A DNA stretch of 64,000 nucleotides from Rouxiella aceris (GTDB taxonomy: Bacteria > Pseudomonadota > Gammaproteobacteria > Enterobacterales > Enterobacteriaceae): the NCBI RefSeq assembly GCF_012933545.1, contig NZ_JAADJU010000005.1, forward strand, positions 124,001 to 188,000, in the 5' to 3' direction. The notes beneath the pieces are model-generated. The model ran no database searches. It saw nothing but the letters and a program-made list of their open reading frames with translations, and was not told the DNA's origin. A program made the position numbers and the translations under genes. Within the stretch, counting starts at the first letter, position 1, and every line of letters starts with the position of its first letter. Shown one piece after another: positions 18,105 to 27,739 of this stretch.

Positions 18105-19262
18105 ATGAGAATATTATTATCCCGGTTGTTTAACCAGGCGGTACCGGCTGTGCGTTTAGATAAGACTATCTCCCCACTGGACAATGTTATTTACACCAAC
18201 TATCGCATTACGCATGGTTTGCGAATTGCGCTGGCCTTTGTTCTCACCTTTTTGATTGTCCGCCTGACGCATCTGCCCGAAGCGACCTGGCCGATGATCA
18301 CCTTGGTGGTGGTGATGGGGCCGATCTCGTTTTGGGGCAATGTGGTGCAGCGCGTCACCGAAAGGATTATGGGCACCATTGGTGGCTCGATCTCCGGGTT
18401 GATTGCATTGTGGCTGGAGGTCTATTCCTTGCCACTCATGCTGATCTGGTGCGGGCTGGTGATGTTTGCCTGTGGTTACCTGACGCTGGGCAAACGCGCC
18501 TATGCGGCATTACTTCTGGGCGTCACCCTGGCGGTGGTCACCGGCGCCGGTCCGGGAGATATGGAAACCGCGCTCTGGCGCAGTGCCGATGTGATCATCG
18601 GTTCCCTGCTGGCGTTGCTGTTTACCAGCATTTATCCGCAGCGGGCCTTTATTCACTGGCGCATGCAGATGTCTGATTATCTGATGTCACTCAATAAGCT
18701 GCACAGCGCCTGGCTGTCGCCCAATATGCTCGAACGGCCGCGTTTGCAGTTCAGGCTAAAGTTGGCAATGTCGCAGATGGTGAAAATGCGTGCTTTACAC
18801 GCTGCTTCCAGCAAAGAGTCGCGTATTCCCCGCGAAGTATTTGATGCTATCCAGACCCTGAGTCGCAATCTGTTGTGTACCCTGGAAATGCTGGCCGATG
18901 CCTATTGGAGCTCGCGGGAAAGTCATTTTATTATGCTTAATGCCCACACTCTGCGTCATACGCAACGTTCGATCCTTGACTCGCTGGAAAAACTCAGCCA
19001 TATGTTGCGTAATGGCTCGATGGGCGATGAGCTGAAAATCAGCAACCAGCTGGCGGGATCCGCGCTGGAGTTGCAGGAGCTGATGCAGTCAATGAAAAGT
19101 GGACAGGAACATCAGGCGCAGATTTACGGCTATGTCTGGTTAAGCATGCAGGTGACAGAACAGCTTAAATCTTTGGGGGATTTAATCACCCTGGCGATGG
19201 ATAAACATGAGCCAATGCCGCCCGTCGTCCACAGCGATACGCAGCCAGAACAACAAGAATAA
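18105..19262 (+). CDS. yeeA: FUSC-family inner-membrane protein YeeA
   Basis: A 385-residue membrane protein with about six hydrophobic segments in the first 190 residues and a cytoplasmic helical C-terminal half. It matches E. coli YeeA in segments such as MGPISFWGNVVQRVTERI, LWRSADVIIGSLLALLFT and IYPQRAFIHWRMQMSD. The FUSC (fusaric-acid-resistance-like) family includes aromatic-acid exporters, but YeeA's own substrate is not established. It has about 30 extra residues relative to E. coli, mainly an N-terminal lead and a polar C-terminal tail rich in Gln and Glu. Confidence 0.9.
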   Translation: MRILLSRLFNQAVPAVRLDKTISPLDNVIYTNYRITHGLRIALAFVLTFLIVRLTHLPEATWPMITLVVVMGPISFWGNVVQRVTERIMGTIGGSISGLIALWLEVYSLPLMLIWCGLVMFACGYLTLGKRAYAALLLGVTLAVVTGAGPGDMETALWRSADVIIGSLLALLFTSIYPQRAFIHWRMQMSDYLMSLNKLHSAWLSPNMLERPRLQFRLKLAMSQMVKMRALHAASSKESRIPREVFDAIQTLSRNLLCTLEMLADAYWSSRESHFIMLNAHTLRHTQRSILDSLEKLSHMLRNGSMGDELKISNQLAGSALELQELMQSMKSGQEHQAQIYGYVWLSMQVTEQLKSLGDLITLAMDKHEPMPPVVHSDTQPEQQE

Positions 19263-19425
19263 ACTGAAAGCAAGACAAGGGATTTTTGTCTGTCGGCGAA
19301 AACGGGTAAGATAAGTAACAGGGCTTTGTCATGCATCATAGCAAACGACGCTTTTGCTGCTAGTCTGTACCCATATTGCGGGCAGTCAGTAACAGTATCT
19401 GTGTAACTTAATCGAAGGTGTAAAA

Positions 19426-19773
19426 ATGGATCATACTACTAAGCCGAGTTTCCAGGATGTCCTGGAGTTTGTGCGTATTTTTCGTCGTAAAAACAAACTT
19501 CAGCGCGAAATTGTCGACAATGAAAAGAAAATCCGTGACAACCAGAAGCGTGTTTTGCTGCTCGACAACCTGAGTGACTACATCAAGCAAGGAATGAGCA
19601 TTGATGACGTGCAGGGCATTATCGCCAACATGCGTGGCGACTATGAAGATCGCGTTGATGATTACATCATTAAAAACGCCGATCTGTCGAAAGAACGTCG
19701 TGAAATGTCGAAAAAACTGAAAGCGATGGGCGAAGTAAAAGCGGCCGAAGTCAAAGCCACTGAAAGCAAGTAA
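19426..19773 (+). CDS. tmaR: TmaR (YeeX), DUF496 polar PTS regulator
   Basis: A 115-residue, highly charged, almost entirely helical coiled-coil protein. It matches E. coli TmaR/YeeX nearly throughout: [55 protein letters not shown] and [16 protein letters not shown]. In E. coli TmaR forms a polar cluster that sequesters PTS enzyme I. The C-terminal tail ([12 protein letters not shown]) is longer and Ala/Lys-rich. The ATG follows cgaaggtgtaaaa, and a clear terminator follows at 19820. Confidence 0.95.
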   Translation: MDHTTKPSFQDVLEFVRIFRRKNKLQREIVDNEKKIRDNQKRVLLLDNLSDYIKQGMSIDDVQGIIANMRGDYEDRVDDYIIKNADLSKERREMSKKLKAMGEVKAAEVKATESK

Positions 19774-19819
19774 TTTATCGCCAGCCCTGCACTTGGCAGC
19801 GGATGACGATGTGTTAATC

Positions 19820-19844
19820 ACCGGGCCTTGTGCCCGGTTTTTTT
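19820..19844 (+). terminator. Rho-independent terminator after tmaR
   Basis: ACCGGGC and GCCCGGT form a 7-bp GC-rich stem with a 5-nt loop, followed by an uninterrupted run of T. Confidence 0.88.
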
Positions 19845-19856
19845 ATGCCCGAATGT

Positions 19857-20831
19857 CTATTGCGCCGCCCGTCTCACCTGGTTTAGCCATTGCTTAAGCA
19901 ACGCCTGACGACCCGCCCAGAGCGATTCGGCTTTTTCGACACTGACAATCTCAAAACGCAGACGATCGCCGGGTTTGGCCTGTCCAAGGCGGGCCAGATC
20001 GGCGCGGATCACGGTAGCAATTTTGGGATAGCCGCCAGTGGTCTGCCGGTCGTTCATCGCGATAATCGGCTGACCATTACCGGGGATCTGAATGCTGCCG
20101 CGGGAAATGGCATCGGAGACAATATTAAATCCTTTGCTATGCGCCACCGCATGACCGGTCAGGCGATAGCCCATACGGTCGCTTTGCTCGCTGATGCGAT
20201 ATTCGCTACCCAGAAAATCGGCCATGCCCGCTGAAGTAAAATGGTCGTCCTGCGGACCGGCGATCACCCGCACCGGGCGGCGTTCGCGCTGTGGCATCAG
20301 CCGCTGTTCGGGTTTGCTGCCCGTGGTCAGGGGGGCGGAAGCTGCACCATTTAGCGGCAACCAGTCGCCTTTTTGTAGCGGTCTGCCGCTGAATCCGCCT
20401 AATCCGGCGCGCATCAGCGTCGATACGCTGCCCATCACCGGCTGTACCTTAAAACCGCCCGCCACCGCCAGATAACCGCGCGCACCGCTAAGGGTGCGGG
20501 TAATACGCAGTGTACTGCCTGGTTGCAGCGTCAAGCGTTGATAAGGGGCCACCGGTTGCTCATCGATGCTTAACGCCATATCACCGCTTACTGCCAGGCA
20601 GCAGGGCTGATTGCCGGTCAGGCGCAACGTGGCACCGGTCAGGGTAAACTCCAGCGCGCCCTGATCCTCGTCGTTGCCGACCAGTGCGTTGGCAATGGCA
20701 AAGCTCATTTCATCCATGGCACCGGAGGTCGGTACGCCGCGATCTTCAAAGCCAAAGCGCCCGAGATCCTGCAAGCTGGTATATAAACCGGGGGATAACA
20801 CCTCAAAACCGTTATTCATTGCCACGTCCAC
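19857..20831 (-). CDS. pxpC: 5-oxoprolinase subunit PxpC
   Basis: A 324-residue KipA/AHS2-type protein, the carboxyltransferase-like subunit of the PxpABC 5-oxoprolinase, which opens 5-oxoproline to glutamate with ATP. Landmarks are GLYTSLQDLGRFGFEDRGVP, SGAMDEMSFAIANALVGN, GPQDDHF and the C-terminal IAMNDRQTTGGYPKIATVI. Its start overlaps the 3' end of pxpB by 16 nt, as is usual for this pair. pxpA lies divergently at 21770. Confidence 0.93.
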   Translation of the reverse strand: MDVAMNNGFEVLSPGLYTSLQDLGRFGFEDRGVPTSGAMDEMSFAIANALVGNDEDQGALEFTLTGATLRLTGNQPCCLAVSGDMALSIDEQPVAPYQRLTLQPGSTLRITRTLSGARGYLAVAGGFKVQPVMGSVSTLMRAGLGGFSGRPLQKGDWLPLNGAASAPLTTGSKPEQRLMPQRERRPVRVIAGPQDDHFTSAGMADFLGSEYRISEQSDRMGYRLTGHAVAHSKGFNIVSDAISRGSIQIPGNGQPIIAMNDRQTTGGYPKIATVIRADLARLGQAKPGDRLRFEIVSVEKAESLWAGRQALLKQWLNQVRRAAQ

Positions 20832-21538
20832 TCGGGTAAAAAGTCATCCTGCGCCAGTAAATGACGATATTCGTCGTCGTCGATGGCGGTAAAACGGATA
20901 CCATCGCCGGCGCTAAATAGAAAAGGTTCTGCGCGCTCAGGGGCAAAGCTACGCACCGGAGTGCGGCCAATCAGGTGCCAGCCGCTCGGCGCGGCAACGG
21001 AACCGACGGCAGTTTGCATGCCGCCGATGCTGATACTGCCTGCCGGAACTTGCAGTCGCGGCGAGTCGCGGCGGGAGGTATGCAACAGGGGATCGAGACC
21101 GCCGAGATAGGCAAAACCCGGCATAAAGCCAATCATATAAACGCGATAGACGGCGGCAACGTGGCGCGCCACTACGTCCTGCGGGCTAAGTCCATGCGAC
21201 TGTGCCAGCCACTCCAGATCGACCCCCTGTTCGCCACCGTAGTTGACTGGAATGGTCCACAATCGCACCGGTGGCGCGGGTTGATCGGCCTGAGACAACA
21301 GGTCATGCAGTGCGCCGATAAGCTGTGCCTGCCGGGTTTGGGTGGCGTCATAGTTGACGGTCAGCGCACGGTAGGTGGGGATCAGTGAAGTCACACCGCG
21401 TATCGCCGCCAGCTGGATACGCGAGGCCAAGGCGGTAACACGGCTGTTGATGGCTTCATCGATCACTTCACCAAAATCGACATATACCGCCTGATCGGCA
21501 ATGGGCAGGATCCGCCACGGAGCTGGGGTCTGGGTCAC
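20816..21538 (-). CDS. pxpB: 5-oxoprolinase subunit PxpB
   Basis: A 240-residue KipI/AHS1-type subunit of 5-oxoprolinase. Motifs are ADQAVYVDFGEVID near the N terminus, IPVNYGGEQGVDLEWLAQ, YMIGFMPGFAYLGGLD, PRLQVPAGSISIGG and the terminal PERAEPFLFSAGDGIRF. I chose the GTG at 21536-21538 because AAGGAAAG lies 5 nt upstream and the protein then starts close to the family start; an in-frame ATG at 21616 adds 26 unconserved residues. Divergent from pxpA. Confidence 0.9.
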   Translation of the reverse strand: MTQTPAPWRILPIADQAVYVDFGEVIDEAINSRVTALASRIQLAAIRGVTSLIPTYRALTVNYDATQTRQAQLIGALHDLLSQADQPAPPVRLWTIPVNYGGEQGVDLEWLAQSHGLSPQDVVARHVAAVYRVYMIGFMPGFAYLGGLDPLLHTSRRDSPRLQVPAGSISIGGMQTAVGSVAAPSGWHLIGRTPVRSFAPERAEPFLFSAGDGIRFTAIDDDEYRHLLAQDDFLPEWTWQ

Positions 21539-21769
21539 ATACTTTCCTTCGGTTTCGTACTTTTTAAATAGCTTGCAATGTGGAATACTTTTGGCATACC
21601 AATGGTGTGCTGTCAATACACTCGCGACAAGGTCATGGAGAGTGGCAACACTTTTGCATCAACCTGCTTACTTCTGACCTGGCATATCGGTAACAGAGAC
21701 ACGCAAGAATAGTGCCAGTCGTGCAGACCGGTGCAGGCATACGGTTTATTTACCCGGAGAGATAAAAAT

Positions 21770-22540
21770 ATGTTGATCGACCTTAACAGCGATATGGGCG
21801 AAAGTTTTGGTGCCTGGAAAATGGGCGAAGACCAAGAGATGCTGACGATTGTCACCTCGGCAAATATTGCCTGCGGTTTTCACGCTGGCGATCCCGATGT
21901 GATGTTTAATACGCTTAGCGCCGCCCGCGCCAACGGTGTCGGTGCCGGGGCGCATCCGAGCTTTCTGGATATTCAGGGCTTTGGTCGTCGGCAAATTCTC
22001 GGTGAAACGCCGGCGCAAATTGAGCGTCAGGTGATCTACCAGATTGGTGCCTTGCAGGCGCTGGCGGCAAGTCAGGGTTATCCGTTGCAGCATGTCAAAA
22101 CCCATGGCGCGATGGGCAATATGGCCGCAGAAGATCCCCTGCTGGCCATGGCGGTGGCGAGGGCTATCCATAGCGTCGATCCGCAGTTGATTATGGTGGT
22201 GATGCCGGGGATGGAAACCGAAAAGGCGGCGGAAAAAATGGGCCTGCGCATGGTGCGTGAAATCTATGCCGATCGTGCTTACACCGAGAGCGGAACCCTG
22301 GTGTCACGCAAACTGCCCGGTGCGGTGATCCACGATGCGCAGCAGGCAGCCGCGCGAGTGATGCAGATGCTGGAAAGCCAGGCGATTATTACCCTCGACG
22401 GAAAAAAACTGCCCACGCGTATCGACAGCATTTGTGTGCATGGCGATACGCCGGGGGCGGTCGAGATGGCGCGCCAACTGCGCACTCTGCTGGAAAGCAA
22501 TGGCCTGACGTTGGCACCCATGGCAAAAGTGATTGCCTGA
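21770..22540 (+). CDS. pxpA: 5-oxoprolinase subunit PxpA
   Basis: A 256-residue LamB/YcsF-family protein, the catalytic subunit of PxpABC. It starts with the family signature DLNSDMGESFGAWKMG and carries ANIACGFHAGDP, GAHPSFLD, VKTHGAMGNMA and SICVHGDTPGAV. The ATG at 21770 has GGAGAG about 8 nt upstream; an in-frame start at 21731 would only add unconserved residues. pxpA and pxpBC are split to opposite strands here, whereas the three are usually in one operon. Confidence 0.94.
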   Translation: MLIDLNSDMGESFGAWKMGEDQEMLTIVTSANIACGFHAGDPDVMFNTLSAARANGVGAGAHPSFLDIQGFGRRQILGETPAQIERQVIYQIGALQALAASQGYPLQHVKTHGAMGNMAAEDPLLAMAVARAIHSVDPQLIMVVMPGMETEKAAEKMGLRMVREIYADRAYTESGTLVSRKLPGAVIHDAQQAAARVMQMLESQAIITLDGKKLPTRIDSICVHGDTPGAVEMARQLRTLLESNGLTLAPMAKVIA

Positions 22541-22546
22541 TCTACG

Positions 22547-22572
22547 CCCGCCTTAATCCGCCTGACGGCGGG
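22547..22572 (+). terminator. Terminator-like hairpin after pxpA
   Basis: CCCGCC and GGCGGG form a 6-bp stem followed by ttt. It overlaps the last codons of the convergent dehydrogenase gene. Confidence 0.5.
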
Positions 22573-23521
22573 TTTCCCAGATTTGCGGATTAATCAGCGA
22601 CGCCGGGCGGCGGTTGTGCAAAATAGCCAACACGCCACTGACTGCCGCACTGGCCATACGCATCAGTGCCTGCTCCGCCGACGCGGCGGTGTGCGGGGTC
22701 AGCACCACATTGCTTAATTGTGCCAGCGGACTGCTGGCCGACAGCGGCTCTTCGGCAAAGACATCCAGACCGGCACCGGCAATTTGCCCACTTTGCAACG
22801 CGGCGATCAGCGCCACTTCATCCACCAGTGCACCACGGCTGGTATTGATCAGATAGGCGGAAGGTTTCATCAGCGCCAGCTGCTCGGCACCGATCAAATG
22901 GTGGGTTTCCGGCAATGACGGGGCATGTATGGACACCAGATCGCTGCTGGCGAGCAGTTGCGGCAAGCTTGCGGCTTTGTGCAGGCCCTGTGCCGCCAGC
23001 TCCTCAGCGCTGCAACGGGTTAATACCTGCACCTGCATACCCATCGCGTTGGCCAGTGTCGCCGTCAGTTGACCAATGGCACCAAAACCTATCACCCCCA
23101 GCGTAGCGCCACAGAGTTCACTTAATCCCCCCTGAAATCTAAAGGAAAACTCCCCCTTACGCACCGCCTGATCCGCCGCCGGAATGCGTTTGGTCAGCGC
23201 AAACATTAACGCCAGGGTATGTTCCGCCACCGAACGATGATTGGTGCCGGGAGTATTAAATACCGCAATACCCAGATCGTTAGCGGCTGCCAAATCGATG
23301 CCATCAATGCCGACACCATGTACGCCGATTGCCCGTAAATTAGGCAATTGCACCATGGTTGTGCGCGAAAATTGACCGCTGCGATAAATCGCCGCCACCA
23401 CTTGATCGGCTGGCGCGCTGGCACAGGCTGCTTCACCCACCAGAGGTTCCACGCCGTTTTCCCTGAGTTGCTGCAAGCCGCTGGCATGGATCGGCTGCGG
23501 AATAAGACAAAATTTTTTCAT
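22553..23521 (-). CDS. D-2-hydroxyacid dehydrogenase (phosphoglycerate-dehydrogenase-like)
   Basis: A 322-residue NAD-dependent dehydrogenase. The nucleotide-binding GxGxxG is in VIGFGAIGQLTATLANAMGM, and the catalytic Arg, Glu and His are in NTSRGALVDEV, VFAEEPL and LTPHTAA. It lacks the ACT domain of SerA, so it is a catabolic-type 2-hydroxy/2-keto acid enzyme. I chose the ATG at 23519-23521 (MKKFCLIPQ) with GAGTGAG upstream; the longer frame to 23587 has no support. It is divergent from the DUF1989 gene. Interconversion of a keto acid made by the cluster's aminotransferase is inference. Confidence 0.86.
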   Translation of the reverse strand: MKKFCLIPQPIHASGLQQLRENGVEPLVGEAACASAPADQVVAAIYRSGQFSRTTMVQLPNLRAIGVHGVGIDGIDLAAANDLGIAVFNTPGTNHRSVAEHTLALMFALTKRIPAADQAVRKGEFSFRFQGGLSELCGATLGVIGFGAIGQLTATLANAMGMQVQVLTRCSAEELAAQGLHKAASLPQLLASSDLVSIHAPSLPETHHLIGAEQLALMKPSAYLINTSRGALVDEVALIAALQSGQIAGAGLDVFAEEPLSASSPLAQLSNVVLTPHTAASAEQALMRMASAAVSGVLAILHNRRPASLINPQIWETRRQAD

Positions 23522-23636
23522 TTTCTCACTCTTTTTTGATGCAGATCGTTTGTTTGGCATTTTAATTGCATTTCTTGTGTATACCAAAGGAATTCCAAAA
23601 ATAGCAGTCCTGTTTTTTTATAGCGAGAGGAATTGT

Positions 23637-24302
23637 ATGACCGCCGAAAACGACTCATCTCTGTCCGATTTTGTATTGGATGCGACACGCGGCACCGCCG
23701 TAGCTTTACAGCAAGGCCAGGTGTTGAGCATTACCAATCTCCAGGGAAATCAAGTTGTTGATACTTGGGCTGTGATGCAGTCTGACCCCTTCGAATATTC
23801 ATCTATGGAGCACACCCGCTCGGTGAACAGCAATCTGTTCTATGAGCAGGGGATGCCGGTGGTTAGCATCTATCGTCGGCCGATGTTTACGCTGATCGGT
23901 GACAGCACACCGGGCCGTCATGACACCTTGCTCTGCCCGTGCAATGCCGCGATTTACCGGGAACTGGGTTGCTGTGACTACCATCGTAGCTGCACCGATA
24001 ATTTTCATGAAGCGCTGGCGGAAAAACAGATCACCCTGCCGTTTACGCCGGCTTCCCTCAACCTGTTTATGAATGTCCCCATCACCGAAGCCGGTGAACT
24101 CGACCGCGTACCGCCGCGCTCTGTCGCCGGGGATCAACTGCAACTGCGCGCCGAGGCAGATATTTACCTGGTGCTGTCTGCCTGTCCGCAAGATATCACG
24201 CCAATTAACGGTGCTGGCCGCCAGCCTGCCGATATTGGCCTGCGCGTCTCTTCCGCGTCGGCGGTGGATAATGCGAAAAGCGTGCCGAAGGAGGCGAAGT
24301 AA
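23637..24302 (+). CDS. DUF1989 (urea-carboxylase-associated) family protein
   Basis: A 221-residue DUF1989 protein. The family's Cys-rich core is intact: [20 protein letters not shown], then [10 protein letters not shown], with the downstream [22 protein letters not shown]. Some DUF1989 proteins act as carboxyguanidine deiminase subunits next to urea/guanidine carboxylases; no carboxylase is present here, so the reaction must differ or be unknown. The start is set by GAGAGGAATTGT before the ATG at 23637. Its stop overlaps the ABC ATPase start by 1-2 nt, so the two are coupled. Context with a ureohydrolase suggests work on a guanidino or ureido compound, which is inference. Confidence 0.88.
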   Translation: MTAENDSSLSDFVLDATRGTAVALQQGQVLSITNLQGNQVVDTWAVMQSDPFEYSSMEHTRSVNSNLFYEQGMPVVSIYRRPMFTLIGDSTPGRHDTLLCPCNAAIYRELGCCDYHRSCTDNFHEALAEKQITLPFTPASLNLFMNVPITEAGELDRVPPRSVAGDQLQLRAEADIYLVLSACPQDITPINGAGRQPADIGLRVSSASAVDNAKSVPKEAK

Positions 24303-25102
24303 TGGCAACAGCTGCACCTTTACTGACAATTAAAGAGCTGAATAAAAGCTATGGCGATCTGCACGTACTGAAAAATGTCGCTCTCGACGTTCACGCCGGG
24401 GAAGTGGTGTCGATTATTGGTGCCAGTGGATCGGGGAAAAGTACTTTTTTGCGCTGCCTGAACGTGATGGAAATGCCGCAAAGCGGTTTTATGAATTTTG
24501 ACGAGTTCTCGTTTGATTTCCGCGATGGCGCTCGTGCCCAACCCACTGATGAACAGCTGCGTTTACTGCGTGCCCGCATTGGCATGGTGTTTCAGAGCTA
24601 TAACCTGTGGCCGCATATGACGGTGCTGGAAAACGTGATTGAAGCGCCGCTGCGGGTGAAAAAAATGTCGCGCAAGCTGGCGATTGAGCTGGCGGAAAGT
24701 TTGTTAAGCCGTGTTGGGCTGTATGAAAAGCGTCATCAATATCCGGCCAGGCTCTCCGGTGGCCAGCAGCAGCGGGTAGCCATTGCCCGTGCACTGGCCA
24801 TGAAACCGCAACTGATGCTGTTTGATGAAGTGACCTCGGCGCTCGATCCCGAGCTGGTGGGGGAAGTGCTGGCACTGATGGCATCGTTGGCGGAAGAGGG
24901 CATGACCATGCTGCTGGTCACCCATGAAATTGCTTTTGCCCGTGAGGTCTCTTCGCGCGTGGTGTTTTTCGATCAGGGAGTGATGGCCGAAGACGGGCCA
25001 CCGCAAAGCGTATTGCATAACCCGGAGAGTCCGCGTCTGCGTCAGTTCCTCAGCCGAATTTTACACGAAGACCTGAAAGGGTCGCCGGAGAAACAGCCAT
25101 GA
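24302..25102 (+). CDS. Polar amino acid ABC importer, ATPase
   Basis: A 266-residue HisP/GlnQ/ArtP-like ATPase. Walker A is GASGSGKST, the Q-loop is [17 protein letters not shown], the signature is [16 protein letters not shown] and Walker B is [19 protein letters not shown] with the switch His in [13 protein letters not shown]. The insert [20 protein letters not shown] between Walker A and Q-loop is typical of histidine/arginine-type ATPases. It couples with the single permease gene directly downstream (4-nt overlap). Confidence 0.93.
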   Translation: MATAAPLLTIKELNKSYGDLHVLKNVALDVHAGEVVSIIGASGSGKSTFLRCLNVMEMPQSGFMNFDEFSFDFRDGARAQPTDEQLRLLRARIGMVFQSYNLWPHMTVLENVIEAPLRVKKMSRKLAIELAESLLSRVGLYEKRHQYPARLSGGQQQRVAIARALAMKPQLMLFDEVTSALDPELVGEVLALMASLAEEGMTMLLVTHEIAFAREVSSRVVFFDQGVMAEDGPPQSVLHNPESPRLRQFLSRILHEDLKGSPEKQP

Positions 25103-25755
25103 GCCAACTGTGGAGTGATATCAATATTTATGGCATGGGGTTTCTCGATGCTGCCTGGACCGTTTTGCTGATCACCATTTCAACTATCGTGCTTAGTTGG
25201 GTATTTGGCTTTATGGCGGTATCGGCCAAAACCTCGTCGGTAAAATTTTTTCGCGGTATTGGCCGTTTCTATATCTGGTTTATTCGCGGCACCCCGGCGT
25301 TGATCCAGGTGTTTGTGGTTTATTTCGGCTTTCCGCAAATTGGCATTCATTTATCGCCCTTTGTTGCCGGAGTATTGGCGCTGGCATTAAACAGTGGTGC
25401 CTATGTGGCCGAGATTATCCGTTCCGGGCTCAAAGCCATTCCGCGTAGTCAGATGGAGTCTGCCTCGGCACTGGGGATGAGCAAAGGGGAGATTATGCGT
25501 CGCATTGTGTTGCCGCAGGTGTTCCGTATTGTGCTGCCGCCGCTGACCAACGAAGCGATCTCGACGCTGAAAAATACCTCGTTGCTGTCGACCATTACCG
25601 TGGTGGATATCACCCTGTACGCGCAAACCATTATTTCCGCCACTTTCCGCCCTTTCCAGTTCTATATAGCGGCGGCGCTGATTTATCTGCTGCTGACGAC
25701 CTTGCTGACCGAGTTGTCCGATTGGCTTGAACGTCGTCAGGCCCGCTTTAGCTGA
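25099..25755 (+). CDS. Polar amino acid ABC importer, permease
   Basis: A 218-residue HisM/GlnP-family membrane protein. It has four to five hydrophobic segments, the family motif [17 protein letters not shown], and the ATPase contact loop [20 protein letters not shown]. Only one permease gene is present, so it probably forms a homodimer. The binding protein is encoded two genes downstream (26791), separated by the ureohydrolase gene, which ties the enzyme to the imported substrate. Confidence 0.92.
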   Translation: MSQLWSDINIYGMGFLDAAWTVLLITISTIVLSWVFGFMAVSAKTSSVKFFRGIGRFYIWFIRGTPALIQVFVVYFGFPQIGIHLSPFVAGVLALALNSGAYVAEIIRSGLKAIPRSQMESASALGMSKGEIMRRIVLPQVFRIVLPPLTNEAISTLKNTSLLSTITVVDITLYAQTIISATFRPFQFYIAAALIYLLLTTLLTELSDWLERRQARFS

Positions 25756-25772
25756 TTATTACGGAGTTATCT

Positions 25773-26723
25773 ATGAGCGTTTTACCTACCGATTCCCTGG
25801 AAACCCCACGCTTTTGTGGCGTTCCCACCTTTATGCGTCTGCCGATGGCTACCGATCTCAGTCAACTGGATGCGGCGATTATCGGTCTGCCTTCTGACTC
25901 GGGGGCACCGTTTCGCACCGGTTCCCGCTTTGCACCCAATGCAGTGCGCGCCATGTCGATTATGCTGCGGCCGATAAACCCGTACCGTAATGATATCAAT
26001 GTGTTTGACACTTTACGCTGTGCCGATGCCGGTGATGCCGCAGTGGTGCCGGGCTACGAAGAAGAGTGCCTGGCACGTATTGAACAGGCGGTGTATGCCT
26101 TGTCCAGCGCGGGCGTTGTGCCTTGCGGGATTGGCGGCGATCACTCGATCACTCTGGCGGAGCTGCGTGCGGTGGCCAAAGTGCATGGTCCGTTGGCGCT
26201 GGTGCAGTTCGATTCGCACAGCGATACCTGGGATAAATATTTTGCCGACAAACGCTACAGCGCCGGAACGCCGTTTCGTCGCGCGGTAGAAGAGGACATT
26301 GTCGACCCTGCGCACTCCATTCAAGTGGGATTGCGCGGCTCACTGTTCCGTACCTCGGATATTACCCAGTCGCTGGATTTGGGCTATGAAGTCTTTACCA
26401 CCGATCAGATGTTTGCGTTGGGTCTTAAAGAGATGGCGCAGCGCATTGCCGAGCGTACCGCCGGTCGCCCGACGTTTATTACCTTCGATATGGATTTTGT
26501 CGATCCCTCTGCGGCACCGGGCGTGCAAACTCCGGAAGCGGGGGGGCCGACCGCCCGTGAAACACTGCTACTGCTGCGGGCATTAAAGGGTATCAATATG
26601 GTGGGCTGTGATGTGACGGAAATCAGCCCGATGTACGACGGACCCGGGCAAATCACTTCCTTGCTCGGGGCGACGGTGATGGCCGAGTTATTGGCATTAT
26701 TGGCCAGTGAACGCGCGGTATAA
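25773..26723 (+). CDS. Agmatinase/arginase-family ureohydrolase
   Basis: A 316-residue binuclear manganese ureohydrolase. All metal ligands are present: His124 in GGDHSITL, Asp147-x-His149-x-Asp151 in FDSHSDTW, and Asp239-x-Asp241 in FDMDFVDPS. These enzymes release urea from a guanidino group. The fold and length fit SpeB-like agmatinases and guanidino-acid hydrolases. The gene sits between the permease and binding-protein genes of an amino-acid importer rather than near putrescine genes, so a guanidino acid is a better guess than agmatine. Substrate is inferred only. Confidence 0.9.
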   Translation: MSVLPTDSLETPRFCGVPTFMRLPMATDLSQLDAAIIGLPSDSGAPFRTGSRFAPNAVRAMSIMLRPINPYRNDINVFDTLRCADAGDAAVVPGYEEECLARIEQAVYALSSAGVVPCGIGGDHSITLAELRAVAKVHGPLALVQFDSHSDTWDKYFADKRYSAGTPFRRAVEEDIVDPAHSIQVGLRGSLFRTSDITQSLDLGYEVFTTDQMFALGLKEMAQRIAERTAGRPTFITFDMDFVDPSAAPGVQTPEAGGPTARETLLLLRALKGINMVGCDVTEISPMYDGPGQITSLLGATVMAELLALLASERAV

Positions 26724-26790
26724 GCGCGTGGTTTAAAGAAGCTTTTAACAACCAGGGTTTTTCCTTCTGATACTAATTGAGAGTGACATC

Positions 26791-27594
26791 ATGAAAATTA
26801 AGCATTTTCTTAGCATTGCCACCGTTCTCGCTGCCATGAGCACGCCATTCTTTGCCAACGCAGCCGATAGTGAAAAACTTGAACTGCTCACCCCGGGCAA
26901 ACTGTCGGTCGCTACCGAAGGCACCGATCCGCCATTCAGTATGCGCAGCGCCAACGGTCAGCTGGATGGTCTGGAAATTCGTGTAATGAAAGAGGTCGCC
27001 CGCCGTCTGCATCTGGAATATTCGCCGGTGATCACCAAATGGGATTCGATTCTGGTGGGGTTACAGGCCAACCAGTTTGATATGAGCAGCGCCGCCATGG
27101 ATATTACTCCGGCGCGTCAGAAGGCCATTGTCTTCTCTGATGGCTGGATTGAATCCGGCGGTCGTATCATTATTCCAATGAAGTCGGAGATTAAATCGGC
27201 GCAGGATCTGAAAGGTAAACGTATTGGTGCCCAGGTATCGTCGACCTATGCCCAGTTGGCTACCGATCACGGTGCCACGCTGAAAAACTATATTGATGTT
27301 ACGGCGGCGGTACAGGATCTGGCCAACGGTAATATCGATGGCGTAATTAACGACTCCATCGGTAATGCCTACCTGATTAAAGATATGCATCTGCCGTTAC
27401 AGCAGACTCCCGACTATGTCAGCGTGATCCAGAAAGGTTTCGCCTTTAAAAAGGGTAAACCCAATCTGGTGGCAGCCGTCAACAAGGCGTTGGCGGATAT
27501 GAAGGCTGATGGTACCTATGCTAAACTCGTGACCCCTATTGTCGGTTTCGACCCGGCCCCTAAAGATCCGGTACGTACGCTGCCGCAACCTTAA
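26791..27594 (+). CDS. Amino acid ABC importer, periplasmic binding protein
   Basis: A 267-residue SBP_bac_3 protein with a signal peptide (MKIKHFLSIATVLAAMSTPF, cleavage near ANA-AD). Family motifs are LSVATEGTDPPFSM, GLEIRVMKEVARRL, FDMSSAAMDITPARQKAIVF and GKRIGAQVSSTYAQLA. The Thr/Arg positions (ITPARQ) fit binding of an alpha-amino acid. It belongs to the importer at 24302-25755. Confidence 0.93.
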   Translation: MKIKHFLSIATVLAAMSTPFFANAADSEKLELLTPGKLSVATEGTDPPFSMRSANGQLDGLEIRVMKEVARRLHLEYSPVITKWDSILVGLQANQFDMSSAAMDITPARQKAIVFSDGWIESGGRIIIPMKSEIKSAQDLKGKRIGAQVSSTYAQLATDHGATLKNYIDVTAAVQDLANGNIDGVINDSIGNAYLIKDMHLPLQQTPDYVSVIQKGFAFKKGKPNLVAAVNKALADMKADGTYAKLVTPIVGFDPAPKDPVRTLPQP

Positions 27595-27632
27595 GCTGTG
27601 TCATAACTTATTGCGGGACACCGCCTTATAAT

Positions 27633-27660
27633 GCGCTGCCGGTTTGTCCATTGGCAGCGC
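27633..27660 (+). repeat. Hairpin downstream of the binding-protein gene
   Basis: GCGCTGCC and GGCAGCGC form an 8-bp perfect stem with a 12-nt loop. It has no T tract; it may protect the transcript 3' end ahead of the terminator at 27686. Confidence 0.6.
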
Positions 27661-27685
27661 GAAAACCGGGCATCAGCTAAAGCAT

Positions 27686-27711
27686 GGCGGGCATTCTTGC
27701 CTGCCTTTTTT
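27686..27711 (+). terminator. Rho-independent terminator
   Basis: GGCGGGCA pairs with TGCCTGCC (8 bp, one G-T pair) around a 4-nt loop and is followed by tttttt. It ends the DUF1989-ABC-ureohydrolase operon before the GntR gene. Confidence 0.78.
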
Positions 27712-27739
27712 ATCAGTCTTGTTAATGTGAAATGACACC